DNA from: Actinocrispum wychmicini
Lineage (GTDB): Bacteria; Actinomycetota; Actinomycetes; Mycobacteriales; Pseudonocardiaceae
DNA length: 64,000 nucleotides
Assembly (NCBI RefSeq): GCF_004345645.1
Contig: NZ_SLWS01000004.1
Location: forward strand, 1-64,000
Direction of reading: 5' to 3'
Shown: positions 56,681-64,000 of the stretch, piece after piece
How positions within the stretch are numbered: the stretch's first letter is position 1
Layout of the letters: each line of letters begins with the position of its first letter
Position numbers and translations under genes: made by a program
Notes under the pieces: generated by a model
The model's database searches: none
What the model was told of the DNA's origin: nothing
Seen by the model: the letters and a program-made list of their open reading frames with translations, nothing else

Positions 56681-57263
56681 GGGTTTCCAACAGCTCGCGC
56701 ACGGTACGGGCCTCGGGCAGGCCGAGGTCGTCGGATATCCGCGGCGCCAGCTTCCAGTGGTATTTCGCGGTCTCCGTGTCACCGAGACCGCGGTAGGCGC
56801 GGCCGAGCCGGTGACGGGCGTGCGCCTGCCCGACCTACAGCCCAGTCTCGTCGCTGATCGCCAGCGCCTGCCGCAGGTGGTCGCGGGCCCGACCGGGGTC
56901 GTCCATCGGCAGACTGTTCCCCCCGAGGCTGATCAGGACTTCGACTCCAGCAGCCGGGTCCCGGCGGCGAAGACGGTGACCGCGCAGGTACCGGTACCGC
57001 CAGATCGTCGCGGACAGCCGGCTGGTGTACTTGTCGTTCCCGGTGCACGTCGAACAGCCGCTCCAGCAGCCGGTCGGCCTCCGGCACCGGGACATCGGCG
57101 AGCGCGGCCGCCGCGGGCACGTCGAAATCCGGTCCGGCGCGCCATTCTGTCGATCGCCGCGACCGAACCCGCCATGTGCTCGGCCAGGTACCTGAGTTCA
57201 CCGGTCCGGCTGGCCGTTCAGCCGTGCCTCGACTTCGCCGAGCGCTCGGAACTCGACCGTCAC
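56676..57263 (-). pseudogene. decayed SARP/AfsR-like regulator
   Basis: Three pieces of a BTAD/NB-ARC/TPR regulator survive in order on the minus strand. A start VTVEFRALGEVEARLNGQPD at 57263 ends in a stop. A winged-helix piece FDVPAAAALADVPVPEADRL lies near 57125-57066. A TPR end DPGRARDHLRQALAISDETG is cut by a TAG at 56837 and then continues as AHARHRLGRAYRGLGDTETA to the stop at 56676. Most of the gene, including the NTPase core, has been deleted. No other gene is seen between the chitinase and the FAD enzyme (56632-57413). Confidence 0.8.
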
Positions 57264-57377
57264 CTGGTTCCTTCGGATTCAAGATGAATACAAGGTTTGT
57301 CCATGACGGCACGGACACACTGGGCGACACCGGCAATGCAGGGACCGGGCGCGGCATCCTCGTGAGACAACAGGGGG

Positions 57378-57406
57378 TTCTCACGGGGGTGCCCGGTAGT
57401 TACGTT
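57378..57406 (+). promoter_or_regulatory. putative promoter of the FAD oxidoreductase gene
   Basis: TTCTCA (57378-57383), 17-base spacer, TACGTT (57401-57406). The -10 ends 7 bases before the ATG at 57414, again suggesting a leaderless message. Confidence 0.45.
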
Positions 57407-57413
57407 TGTGGGT

Positions 57414-58496
57414 ATGCGCGTCATCGTGGTCGGGTCGGGCGTCGTCGGGGCGGTGACCAGCTATCACCTGGCCGCGGACGGTGCCGAGGTACTCACCGTG
57501 GACGCCGGATTTTCCGGGCAGGCCACGTTTGCCGGCGCCGGTGTGGTGTTTCCCTGGCCCATTTATCGGGGCGATGAGACCTGGGCCGACTTTTGGTGGG
57601 CGGCGGCCGGTCAGTATCCGATATTGCTGGGCCAGCTGGCCTCGGACGGCGAACCGGACCCCGGCTTCGCCCGTGTCGGAGCAATTACCGTCAGTGATGA
57701 ACCACTGGATGCGGCGGAGCTGTACGCGGCCCGGGAACGTGACCCGTCGGTCGGCGAGATCGAGGCGTTGCCGCAAGGTGAACCCGCGGCCCGATTCCCG
57801 GGACTCCGTGCCGACCTCTGCGGCATGTTCGTCGGGGGAGCGGGCCGGGTCGACGGCCGCCTCCTGCAGGCGGCGCTGCTGCGTGCCGCGGACCGTTACG
57901 GCGCCCGCCACCTCTCCGGCACCGCCAAGCTGGTCACCGCGGGCGGCCGCGTCACCGGCGTGGAGATCGACGGTGAGGTGCACGGCGCGCACGTCGTGGT
58001 CGTCGCCGCCGGTGCGTGGACACCCGCGTTGTGCTCACCCGTGGGGATCGACGTGCCCGTCGAGCCGCAGCGCGGCCAGATCGCCCACCTCACTGTGTCC
58101 GATGTGGACACCTCGGACCGGCCGATGATCAGGTCGTTGCGGGACCACTACCTGCTGGCGTTCCCCGGCGGCCGGATCGTCGCCGGCGCCACCCGGGAAC
58201 CCGGCAGCGGATTCGACTACCGGCACACCGCGGGCGGCGTGCACAAGATCCTGGCGGACTGCCTGAGCATCGCCCCTGGGCTGGCCGACGCGACCCTGGA
58301 GTCGGTGCGGGTCGGGTTCCGGCCGTTGAGCACCACCGGCCGGCCCATCCTCGGCTCGCCCATGCCCGGCCTGGTCGTCGCCACCGGCCTGGGCGCCAGC
58401 GGACTGACCCTGGCGCCGATGGCCGGCCTGGTCGCGGCCGCGCTCGCGCTGGGCCGCCCGGCCCCGGTCGACCTGGCGCCGTTCACGCCGTGGTGA
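57414..58496 (+). CDS. FAD-dependent oxidoreductase, D-amino-acid oxidase/glycine oxidase family
   Basis: A 360-residue flavoprotein. The N-terminal dinucleotide fold is VIVVGSGVVGAVTSYHLA (about 3-20). ADRYGARHLSG and the substrate-domain segment PVEPQRGQIAHL follow, and the C-terminal FAD motif is STTGRPILGSP to VVATGLGASGLTLAP. It oxidises an amine or amino acid. The substrate is undetermined. The ATG at 57414 is chosen over a GTG 6 bases earlier from the family start. It overlaps the convergent GNAT gene by 14 bp. Confidence 0.88.
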   Translation: MRVIVVGSGVVGAVTSYHLAADGAEVLTVDAGFSGQATFAGAGVVFPWPIYRGDETWADFWWAAAGQYPILLGQLASDGEPDPGFARVGAITVSDEPLDAAELYAARERDPSVGEIEALPQGEPAARFPGLRADLCGMFVGGAGRVDGRLLQAALLRAADRYGARHLSGTAKLVTAGGRVTGVEIDGEVHGAHVVVVAAGAWTPALCSPVGIDVPVEPQRGQIAHLTVSDVDTSDRPMIRSLRDHYLLAFPGGRIVAGATREPGSGFDYRHTAGGVHKILADCLSIAPGLADATLESVRVGFRPLSTTGRPILGSPMPGLVVATGLGASGLTLAPMAGLVAAALALGRPAPVDLAPFTPW

Positions 58497-58977
58497 GCTC
58501 CTTGACCAGCATGCTGACGCGGTGCCCGCTGTTGCCGCTGACCTGCTCGCCGACCTCCACGAACCCGAGGCGCTTGTGGAACCGCAGACTGCCCGGGTTC
58601 GGCGGATCCAGGTTCACCTCACACGTCACTCTCGGCACTTTGTTCTCAGCGGCGTACTCGACCACCAACCGGTACAGCTCCGCGCCGACACCGCGGCTGC
58701 GAGCCTCCTCAGCGACGACGATCCGGTCGACGTAGACGAACTCGTCGTAGTGCTCGCTGAACCAGCGATAGTTGTCGCTGCCGTAGCTCACGCCGGGCGG
58801 CAGGGTCAGCACGAAGCCCAGCACAGTGTCGCCGTCGGCCAACGCCACCGTGAGCTCCGACATGGTGACCAGCTCGGCCAGTTCGTCCACCTCGGCGTGG
58901 TTCACGTTCGGGACAGCGGCGTTGTTCATGTCGATGACCAGGGCGGCGTCGTCAGGCTTCAGAACCATCGTCTGCAT
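58483..58977 (-). CDS. GNAT-family N-acetyltransferase
   Basis: A 164-residue acetyltransferase. The acetyl-CoA loop is VVAEEARSRGVGAELYRL (R/Q-x-x-G-x-G/A type). VTCEVNLDPPNPGSLRFHKRL and GFVEVGE complete the GNAT fold. The ATG at 58977 gives the first recognisable part. An ATG at 58968 is also possible and the ribosome site is weak. The target is unknown. Confidence 0.85.
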   Translation of the reverse strand: MQTMVLKPDDAALVIDMNNAAVPNVNHAEVDELAELVTMSELTVALADGDTVLGFVLTLPPGVSYGSDNYRWFSEHYDEFVYVDRIVVAEEARSRGVGAELYRLVVEYAAENKVPRVTCEVNLDPPNPGSLRFHKRLGFVEVGEQVSGNSGHRVSMLVKELTTA

Positions 58978-59185
58978 GGCACGGATCTTGACATGGACCC
59001 CGGGCCCGCTGGTACAGCGAAATTTCCCGTGGGTGATGTGAGTTAACCTTGACCTTGACCCCCGCTGCCCACGCGGCAACTGGCCTGGGCGATCCCCTCA
59101 CCGGCCGACCATGCGCTTCAACGCGGCCGCGGACCAGGCAGAATGGAACGTTGGCGGCGGCGAAGACGAGGCGAAGGGCAGGCGT

Positions 59186-59890
59186 GTGGAACAAGGTGAG
59201 TTGCGTGGGGTGGTCGCGCTCGACGGCCCCTCCGGCACCGGCAAGTCCACCGTGGCGCGGCGACTGGCCGGCTCCCTGCGGTCGGGATACCTGGACACGG
59301 GGGCGATGTACCGGGCCGTGACCCTCGCCGTGCTGCGCACCGGCGGTGACCCGGCCGCCGTGGCCGCGTCCGCCCGGCTCGAGCTGAGCACGGACCCCAC
59401 GAACCCGACCGTGCGCCTGGACGGCGTCGACGTGTCCACGGACATCCGCGGGCCTGAGGTCACCCTGGCCGTGTCCGCCGTGTCCGCCGTGCCGGAGGTG
59501 CGGCAGGCCCTCGTCCGGCAGCAGCGTGACCTGATCGCTTCGGCGCTGCGCTCGATCGGCGGAATCGTCGTCGAGGGACGTGACATCGGCACGGTCGTGG
59601 CCCCGGACGCCGCACTGAAGGTGTACCTGACCGCGTCGCCGGACGCCCGCGCGCAGCGACGCTCCCGTCAGGACGTCGCCGCCGGCCGGACCGCCTCGGT
59701 GGAAGAGACGCTGGCCGACGTGCAGCGGCGGGACCGGCTGGACTCGACGCGTGCCGTGTCACCCCTGCGGCAGGCCAGTGACGCGGTCGAGGTCGACACC
59801 ACCGAACTGGACCTGGCCGGGGTGCTCGCCGAGCTGCTGGCCATGGTCGACAAGCGAGGGCTGCGGGTCAGCCAGGCGGTGACCAGGTGA
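59186..59890 (+). CDS. cmk: cytidylate kinase
   Basis: A 234-residue (d)CMP kinase. The P-loop is DGPSGTGKST near residues 13-22. YLDTGAMYRAVTL and VVEGRDIGTVVAPDA are the CMP-binding and signature segments. The GTG at 59186 follows GAAGGG and gives the family start VEQGELRGVVALDG. It resumes the backbone order (Rv1712) and overlaps the acyltransferase by GTGA. Confidence 0.94.
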   Translation: MEQGELRGVVALDGPSGTGKSTVARRLAGSLRSGYLDTGAMYRAVTLAVLRTGGDPAAVAASARLELSTDPTNPTVRLDGVDVSTDIRGPEVTLAVSAVSAVPEVRQALVRQQRDLIASALRSIGGIVVEGRDIGTVVAPDAALKVYLTASPDARAQRRSRQDVAAGRTASVEETLADVQRRDRLDSTRAVSPLRQASDAVEVDTTELDLAGVLAELLAMVDKRGLRVSQAVTR

Positions 59891-60525
59891 GCGATCTGCC
59901 CAAGGAGGCGATCCCGTGGCTGCACGAGGTCGGCCGGGTGGTCGGGCGGTACCTGTACGTGCCCGCGTTCCGGTTCCGGGTGCACCACATGGACCGCGTG
60001 CCGCCGGCCGGCCCGGTCGTGGTCGTGGCCAACCACAGCTCGATGATCGAGCCACAGGTGCTGTTCGGACTGCTGCCGCGCCGGGCGGTGTTCCTCGTCA
60101 AGGAGGAAATGTTCAAGGGCATCGCCGGTCCGTTGTTGCGGTGGATCGGCCAGGTGGCGATCCGACGGGGCGTCCCGGACCGCAAGCCGCTGCTGGCGGC
60201 CGTGGGCGTCCTGCGTGGCGGCGGGCTGATCGGCGTGTTCCCGGAAGGCACGCGCGGCTCCGGTGATGTCGTGAACGCCGAACAAGGCGCGGCGTGGCTC
60301 GTGCGGTCGTCAGGCGCGTTGGTGCAACCCATCGCCGTGCGTGGGACACGGCGACCCGAGGGGTCAGGTCGTCGTTTTCGGCCGGTGGTGGATGTGTTGG
60401 TGGGTAAGCCCTTCGAGATCTCGGTAGGGCCCGGCCGGGCCGGCCTGGAGGCCGGCACCGAGCAGATCAGGTCCGCGTTGGCTGACCTGGTCGGTGAACT
60501 TGATCGAATGCGAGATCTGCGATGA
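59887..60525 (+). CDS. 1-acylglycerol-3-phosphate acyltransferase (PlsC family)
   Basis: A 212-residue acyltransferase. The catalytic block is VVANHSSMIEP, which reads H-x4-E instead of the usual H-x4-D. The second motif FPEGTRGSG is intact, and RPVVDVLVGKPFEI is the fourth block. It sits between cmk and der with 4-bp overlaps at both ends, so it is translated with them. Membrane phospholipid synthesis is the likely role. The Asp to Glu change may be a clade feature. Confidence 0.9.
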   Translation: MSDLPKEAIPWLHEVGRVVGRYLYVPAFRFRVHHMDRVPPAGPVVVVANHSSMIEPQVLFGLLPRRAVFLVKEEMFKGIAGPLLRWIGQVAIRRGVPDRKPLLAAVGVLRGGGLIGVFPEGTRGSGDVVNAEQGAAWLVRSSGALVQPIAVRGTRRPEGSGRRFRPVVDVLVGKPFEISVGPGRAGLEAGTEQIRSALADLVGELDRMRDLR

Positions 60526-61925
60526 CAGAGCTGGACGGTACCTGGATCGACGAGTCCGAGTGGACGTCGACCGAGTCGTCCGCCGACGATTCCGGCCTCG
60601 GCGCGCCGGCGCCCCAACCGGTGCTGGCCGTGGTCGGCCGGCCCAACGTGGGCAAGTCGACCCTGGTCAACCGGATCCTGGGCCGCCGCGAGGCCGTGGT
60701 CCAGGACGTCCCCGGGGTGACCAGGGACCGGGTGGCGTACGACGCGCTGTGGAACGGCCGCCGGTTCACGGTCGTGGACACCGGCGGCTGGGAGCCGACA
60801 GCCACCGGCCTGCAGGCATCCGTTGCGGCCCAAGCGGAATACGCGATGTCCACAGCGGACGCGATCCTGCTGGTGGTGGACACGACAGTCGGCGCGACCG
60901 CGACCGAGGAAGCCGCCGCACGGATCCTGCGTCGCTCGAAGCAGCCAGTCCTGGTGGTGGCCAACAAAGTCGACGACGACCGGCTCAACACCGAAGCGGC
61001 CATGCTGTGGTCGTTGGGCCTGGGGGAGCCGTTCCCGGTCTCGGCGCTGCACGGACGTAACTCCGGCGACCTGCTCGACCGCATCCTGGAAGTCCTCCCG
61101 GAAACCCCCAGGGACACCTTCGGCCGCCAGGGCGGACCCCGCCGCGTGGCCCTGGTGGGCAAACCCAACGTGGGCAAGTCCTCCCTGCTGAACAAACTGA
61201 CCGGCTCGGAACGTTCAGTGGTCGACGCGGTCGCCGGGACCACAGTGGACCCAGTGGACTCCCTGGTGGAACTCGACGGCGACATCTGGCGTTTCGTGGA
61301 CACAGCCGGCCTGCGCAAACGCGTGAACACAGCCAGCGGAGCCGAGTACTACGCCTCCCTGCGCACCAAAGCCGCCATCGACGCCGCCGAAGTCGTGATC
61401 GTCCTGCTCGACGCCGCCGAACCCATCAGCGAGCAGGACCTCCGCGTCCTCACCATGGCGGTCGAGTCCGGCCGCGCCTGCGTGATCGCGATGAACAAGT
61501 GGGACCTGGTCGACGAAGACCGCCGCCACCAACTGGTCCGCGAACTGGAACGAGGCCTCGTCCGCATCCCCTGGGCCGAACGCGTGAACATCTCGGCCCT
61601 GACCGGCCGCGCGGTCCACAAACTCGCCCCCCACCTGCGCACAGCCCTGAAATCCTGGGACACCCGAGTCCCCACCGGCCAACTCAACAGCTGGCTCACC
61701 GACCTGATAGCCGCCACCCCCCCACCAGTCCGCGGCGGCAAACAACCCAAAATCCTCTTCGCCACCCAAGCCCAAGCCCGCCCCCCCACACTGGTCCTCT
61801 TCACCACGGGCTTCCTCGAAGCCGGCTACCGCCGCTTCATCGAACGAAAGTTCCGCGAAGAGTTCGGCTTCACCGGCTCCCCAGTCCGCATCTCGGTAAG
61901 AGTCCGAGAGAAGCGCAAGAAGTAA
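60522..61925 (+). CDS. der: ribosome biogenesis GTPase Der (EngA)
   Basis: A 467-residue protein with two tandem GTPase domains: GRPNVGKSTLVN with DTGGW, and GKPNVGKSSLLN with DTAGL, plus NKVD and NKWD specificity motifs. A C-terminal KH-like domain follows (YRRFIERKFREEFGFTGSPV). It assembles the 50S subunit. It closes the conserved block (Rv1713) and lies 53 bp before the tRNA-Pro. Confidence 0.96.
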   Translation: MTELDGTWIDESEWTSTESSADDSGLGAPAPQPVLAVVGRPNVGKSTLVNRILGRREAVVQDVPGVTRDRVAYDALWNGRRFTVVDTGGWEPTATGLQASVAAQAEYAMSTADAILLVVDTTVGATATEEAAARILRRSKQPVLVVANKVDDDRLNTEAAMLWSLGLGEPFPVSALHGRNSGDLLDRILEVLPETPRDTFGRQGGPRRVALVGKPNVGKSSLLNKLTGSERSVVDAVAGTTVDPVDSLVELDGDIWRFVDTAGLRKRVNTASGAEYYASLRTKAAIDAAEVVIVLLDAAEPISEQDLRVLTMAVESGRACVIAMNKWDLVDEDRRHQLVRELERGLVRIPWAERVNISALTGRAVHKLAPHLRTALKSWDTRVPTGQLNSWLTDLIAATPPPVRGGKQPKILFATQAQARPPTLVLFTTGFLEAGYRRFIERKFREEFGFTGSPVRISVRVREKRKK

Positions 61926-61956
61926 CCCCACACCAAACCCCCTGGCACCCATGCGC

Positions 61957-61962
61957 TAAGCT
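61957..61962 (+). promoter_or_regulatory. putative -10 box of the tRNA-Pro gene
   Basis: TAAGCT (TANNNT type) lies 16 bases before the mature 5' end of the tRNA. No good -35 is seen. Confidence 0.4.
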
Positions 61963-61978
61963 GTACCAGCACCTCAAC

Positions 61979-62052
<74 letters not shown>

Positions 62053-62062
62053 CGGTTGCGAG

Positions 62063-62107
62063 GAAGCCCTCTGACTTGGCTGAAACACCAGGTCAGAGGG
62101 CTTCTTT
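62063..62107 (+). terminator. tRNA-Pro terminator
   Basis: GAAGCCCTCTGAC (62063-62075) pairs perfectly with GTCAGAGGGCTTC (62092-62104) followed by TTT. This is a classic rho-independent terminator 10 bp after the tRNA. Confidence 0.9.
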
Positions 62108-62152
62108 GTGGGTTTGTGAGGCTCGGATCGTGATCTCCGTTGTCCGGGTTGT

Positions 62153-62199
62153 GATCGAATATGGGGCGGTTGTGGGGCGGGGTTGCTCCATATTCGATC
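62153..62199. repeat. 12-bp perfect inverted repeat between tRNA and integrase
   Basis: GATCGAATATGG (62153-62164) and CCATATTCGATC (62188-62199), separated by 23 G-rich bases. It lies downstream of the integrase stop. It may act as terminator for the integrase transcript or as a binding site for recombination proteins near the attachment site. Confidence 0.7.
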
Positions 62200-62250
62200 A
62201 TGGTGGCGCGGGTCCGCCTCTCGTGTTTGTGCTGGTCTGGGAGTGGTGTG

Positions 62251-63511
62251 TCAGCTGGTGTGGCTGGTGGGTCCTTGACCGTTGCTGCGGGGTTCAGCAG
62301 CGGTGTCGAGGTGTCGGCGGATGCGTCCGGTACGCATTGGGACCGGTGGTGGTGCTGGGTGCTCGGCGAGGGCGTGTCGTGCGTCGAGCCAGGCGTGTTT
62401 GAGGGCGGCTTGGATGCGGGCTTCGACTTCGTCGGCGACGTGGCTGTAGACCTCCACGACACGCTTGTCGAGGCGGTGGCCCAGTCGTCGGGCTTGGGCG
62501 ATTTCGGGGATGTCGGCGGCGATGAGCCAGGTCTTGTGGCTGTGTCTGAGTTCGTGGAATGTCAGGCCGGGCCGGATGGGGGAGAGGCGCACGGTGGGGT
62601 GTGGTCGGGTGAGGTTGCCGTCGAAGGCAGGGTTGAAGGTGCGTGGGCGCCACGTGTGCCGCCAGAGGAAACCGCCGGAGTCGCTGGGAAAGACGACCGA
62701 GTGGGTCGTGAGTGGCCAAGTGGTGTTTGAGCAGTACGGCCAGGAATACGGGCAGTGTGACCGTACGGGCGCTGGCTGGTGTCTTGGGTGGGCCGAGCCA
62801 TTGACGGTGGGCGGTTTCCTTGAGTGCTCCGACATCCGGATCGATGACGATGACTCTGTCGTCGGGGTGGGTATTGAGACGTTGTAGCCCAGCGAGTTCA
62901 CCCCAGCGGCATCCGGTCCAGGCGGCGGTGATGATCAGGAGGGCGCTGGTGCGGTTGTGGAGTCGTTCGGCTTGTTGGGCCGCACGCAGAACTTCTTCGG
63001 GTGTGGCCCAGAGCATTTCGTGTTGGATGTGGAAGGCGCGTTTGCCGCGGTTGTGGTGGGGATGGATCGGGTTGACGGGAAGCAGGCCGTCCTCGACGGC
63101 GTCGCCGAGGATGCGACGGAACAGGCTGACGATGCCTTCCACGGTGGAGTGTTCGTATCCTGCGTCGTGCAGTTTGATGGACCATCGGTTGATGTCGCTG
63201 GAGCGCAGGTTCCTCAGTGGGAGGATGCCAAAGCGTGGGGCGATGTGTTTGCCAACGAGGTAGTGGTAGTTGTCGAGCGTGGTCTCGTCGACGTTGAGGG
63301 TGGTCCACCAACAGACCAGCCACTCGTCCACAGTGGTGCGACTGCCTGTGAGACCGCGGAAGGCGCGGCGCTGTCGATCGTCGTCGATTTCATGCGCACG
63401 GGTTTCTGCGGTTTGCTGGTCGGTGAAGCCGCCTTCGGAGGCGACGAAGCCGCCTGGCCGGCGGTAACGGACTCTCCAGTGCTGGCCGCTGGTGTGCTCT
63501 ACCCAAGACAT
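62251..63511 (-). CDS. tyrosine integrase, split by a frameshift
   Basis: A phage/integrative-element integrase. The N-terminal part from the ATG at 63511 (AGGAGG 6 bases upstream) has the AP2-like arm-binding start (HWRVRYRRPGG), the SAM-like core-binding domain, and the first catalytic Arg in AAWTGCRWGEL. Near 62712-62722 the frame shifts by +1. The other frame then gives HELRHSHKTWL (His-x-x-Arg) and LGHRLDKRVVEVYSH (nucleophile Tyr) and stops at 62251. All catalytic residues exist but in two frames, so the enzyme is inactive unless the shift is a base-calling error. Confidence 0.85.
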
Positions 63512-63752
63512 CACAAACCTCCTGCACGAACGGGCCATGTGCTTGAGGCGAACATTCGGCTCGCTACGGATGGAACCCGGCAAGTCCGCCACGGCAGACC
63601 AGCTCAGGGTTCGGCCCTGGCGGAACAACCAAGCTGGAGTGGGACCAGACCGGTGGCGGTTTCTCTGAGTTCATCCAAACCACCCGCCTCTCCTACGCCG
63701 TTCGGGCATGAAGTGAACGCCCGGCGGTGAGTCCGTACTTCCAGCCGCCTCC

Positions 63753-64000
63753 TCAACCGGCTCTTGGTGAGGCGAAGTCCGGCGGTTCTTCCGCGTCTGG
63801 AGGTTGGTGACCAGGAGCGGGCGGAAGCGGACGGCCTCTTTCCCGCAGCCAGGTGTAGTACTGGTGTCGGACGGTCTCCTCTGCCTGATTCCAATCATCC
63901 ACTCGTCTGATTGGCGCGGGATCCATGTGCTTGTTGGTGGAGTTGGTGAATGCGATGACAGCTTTTCCGCGAGCTTGAAGCGTTTCGATGTTCGAAGGCG
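63753..64000 (-). CDS. C-terminal part of an unknown element-encoded protein
   Basis: A reading frame entering from beyond the window and ending at 63753. The 81 visible codons include ARGKAVIAFTNSTNKHMDPA and RHQYYTWLRERGRPLPPAP. The composition is that of real protein, unlike the other two frames. No family is recognised. The 241 bp between it and the integrase (63512-63752) contain no gene that I can support. Confidence 0.6.
   Translation of the reverse strand, partial: PSNIETLQARGKAVIAFTNSTNKHMDPAPIRRVDDWNQAEETVRHQYYTWLRERGRPLPPAPGHQPPDAEEPPDFASPRAG

Larger units (their letters stand above)
62053..64000. mobile_element. left end of an element integrated at tRNA-Pro
   Basis: Immediately after the tRNA come a tyrosine integrase gene pointing toward the tRNA and an unknown gene on the same strand. 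This is the usual layout of actinomycete integrative elements and prophages, in which the attachment site is the tRNA 3' end. The other end lies beyond the window, so element type and the second att copy cannot be seen. Confidence 0.75.

Noticed and set aside
56649..57287. 212-codon plus-strand frame after the chitinase
   Set aside because: It is the opposite strand of the decayed SARP regulator and contains no recognisable domain or start signal.
63604..63894. Possible excisionase gene next to the integrase
   Set aside because: Arg/Ser-rich composition without a helix-turn-helix pattern. A different frame in the same place gives the more protein-like C-terminus listed as a partial gene.

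Overview
This window is high-GC chromosomal DNA from an actinobacterium, most likely a member of the Pseudonocardiales. Overlapping GTGA/ATGA gene junctions, GTG and TTG starts and the gene order support this. The recurrent GTCCACWGTGGAC palindrome is, to my recollection, common in that order. A rrn operon ends at the left edge (5S at 60-178). The core gene order then follows the Mycobacterium tuberculosis Rv1691-Rv1713 block: TPR protein, glycerol-phosphate phosphatase, small protein, tlyA, nadK, recN, steA, steB/mctB, pyrG, NUDIX hydrolase, xerD, parA, scpA, scpB, rluB, cmk, der. The block ends at a tRNA-Pro carrying an integrated element with a tyrosine integrase.

Three accessory stretches interrupt the backbone. 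(1) 7.6-10.6 kb lies between recN and steA: a LysR regulator divergent from an atypical SDR, a VOC protein and a WYL regulator. (2) 15.2-46.4 kb lies between the NUDIX gene and xerD. It holds an XRE regulator, an MFS exporter, a Puu-like gamma-glutamylation catabolic cluster (permease, glutamine-synthetase-like ligase, amidohydrolase, aldehyde dehydrogenase, SDR), a NarL-type two-component system with an ABC transporter, and OsmC. A tandem glycine riboswitch then precedes glyA-sdaA. These are followed by a GntR regulator, an OmpR-type two-component system divergent from a secreted beta-propeller, a DUF417 membrane protein, decayed duplicates, a conflict/RiPP-like locus and ilvD. (3) 52.3-59.1 kb lies between rluB and cmk: a RibD-like enzyme with reversed domain order, a tyrosine phosphatase, a frameshifted unknown gene, a chitinase with two DasR-type sites, a decayed SARP regulator, an FAD oxidoreductase and a GNAT acetyltransferase.

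The most unusual locus is 35.06-44.52 kb. On the plus strand are a VMAP-like protein with an N-terminal nucleotidyl-cyclase-like domain, a MoxR-type AAA+ ATPase, and a 1497-residue vWA/SAV_2336 - NB-ARC - TPR protein. Converging from the minus strand is a two-gene unit: a 63-residue FxsA-like precursor peptide and an HExxH-type putative peptide beta-hydroxylase. No radical SAM maturase is present and the peptide lacks the F-x-S-x-x terminus. This looks like an atypical merger of a vWA-MoxR-VMAP conflict system with a peptide-modification module. Broken copies of the cyclase gene and of the neighbouring DUF417 gene lie just upstream, a sign of local duplication and turnover.

Regulatory signals visible by eye include TANNNT -10 boxes 6-8 bases before starts (recN, pyrG, gntR, xerD, FAD enzyme), which suggests leaderless transcripts. 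Others are phased TGTCGG repeats at the OmpR-type regulator, a 17-base direct repeat at the WYL regulator, and an inverted repeat between the Puu-like permease and ligase. Several reading frames break near their 3' ends (HExxH gene, unknown gene at 53.7 kb, integrase, ArsR tail). I cannot tell from this sequence alone whether these are mutations or base-calling errors.
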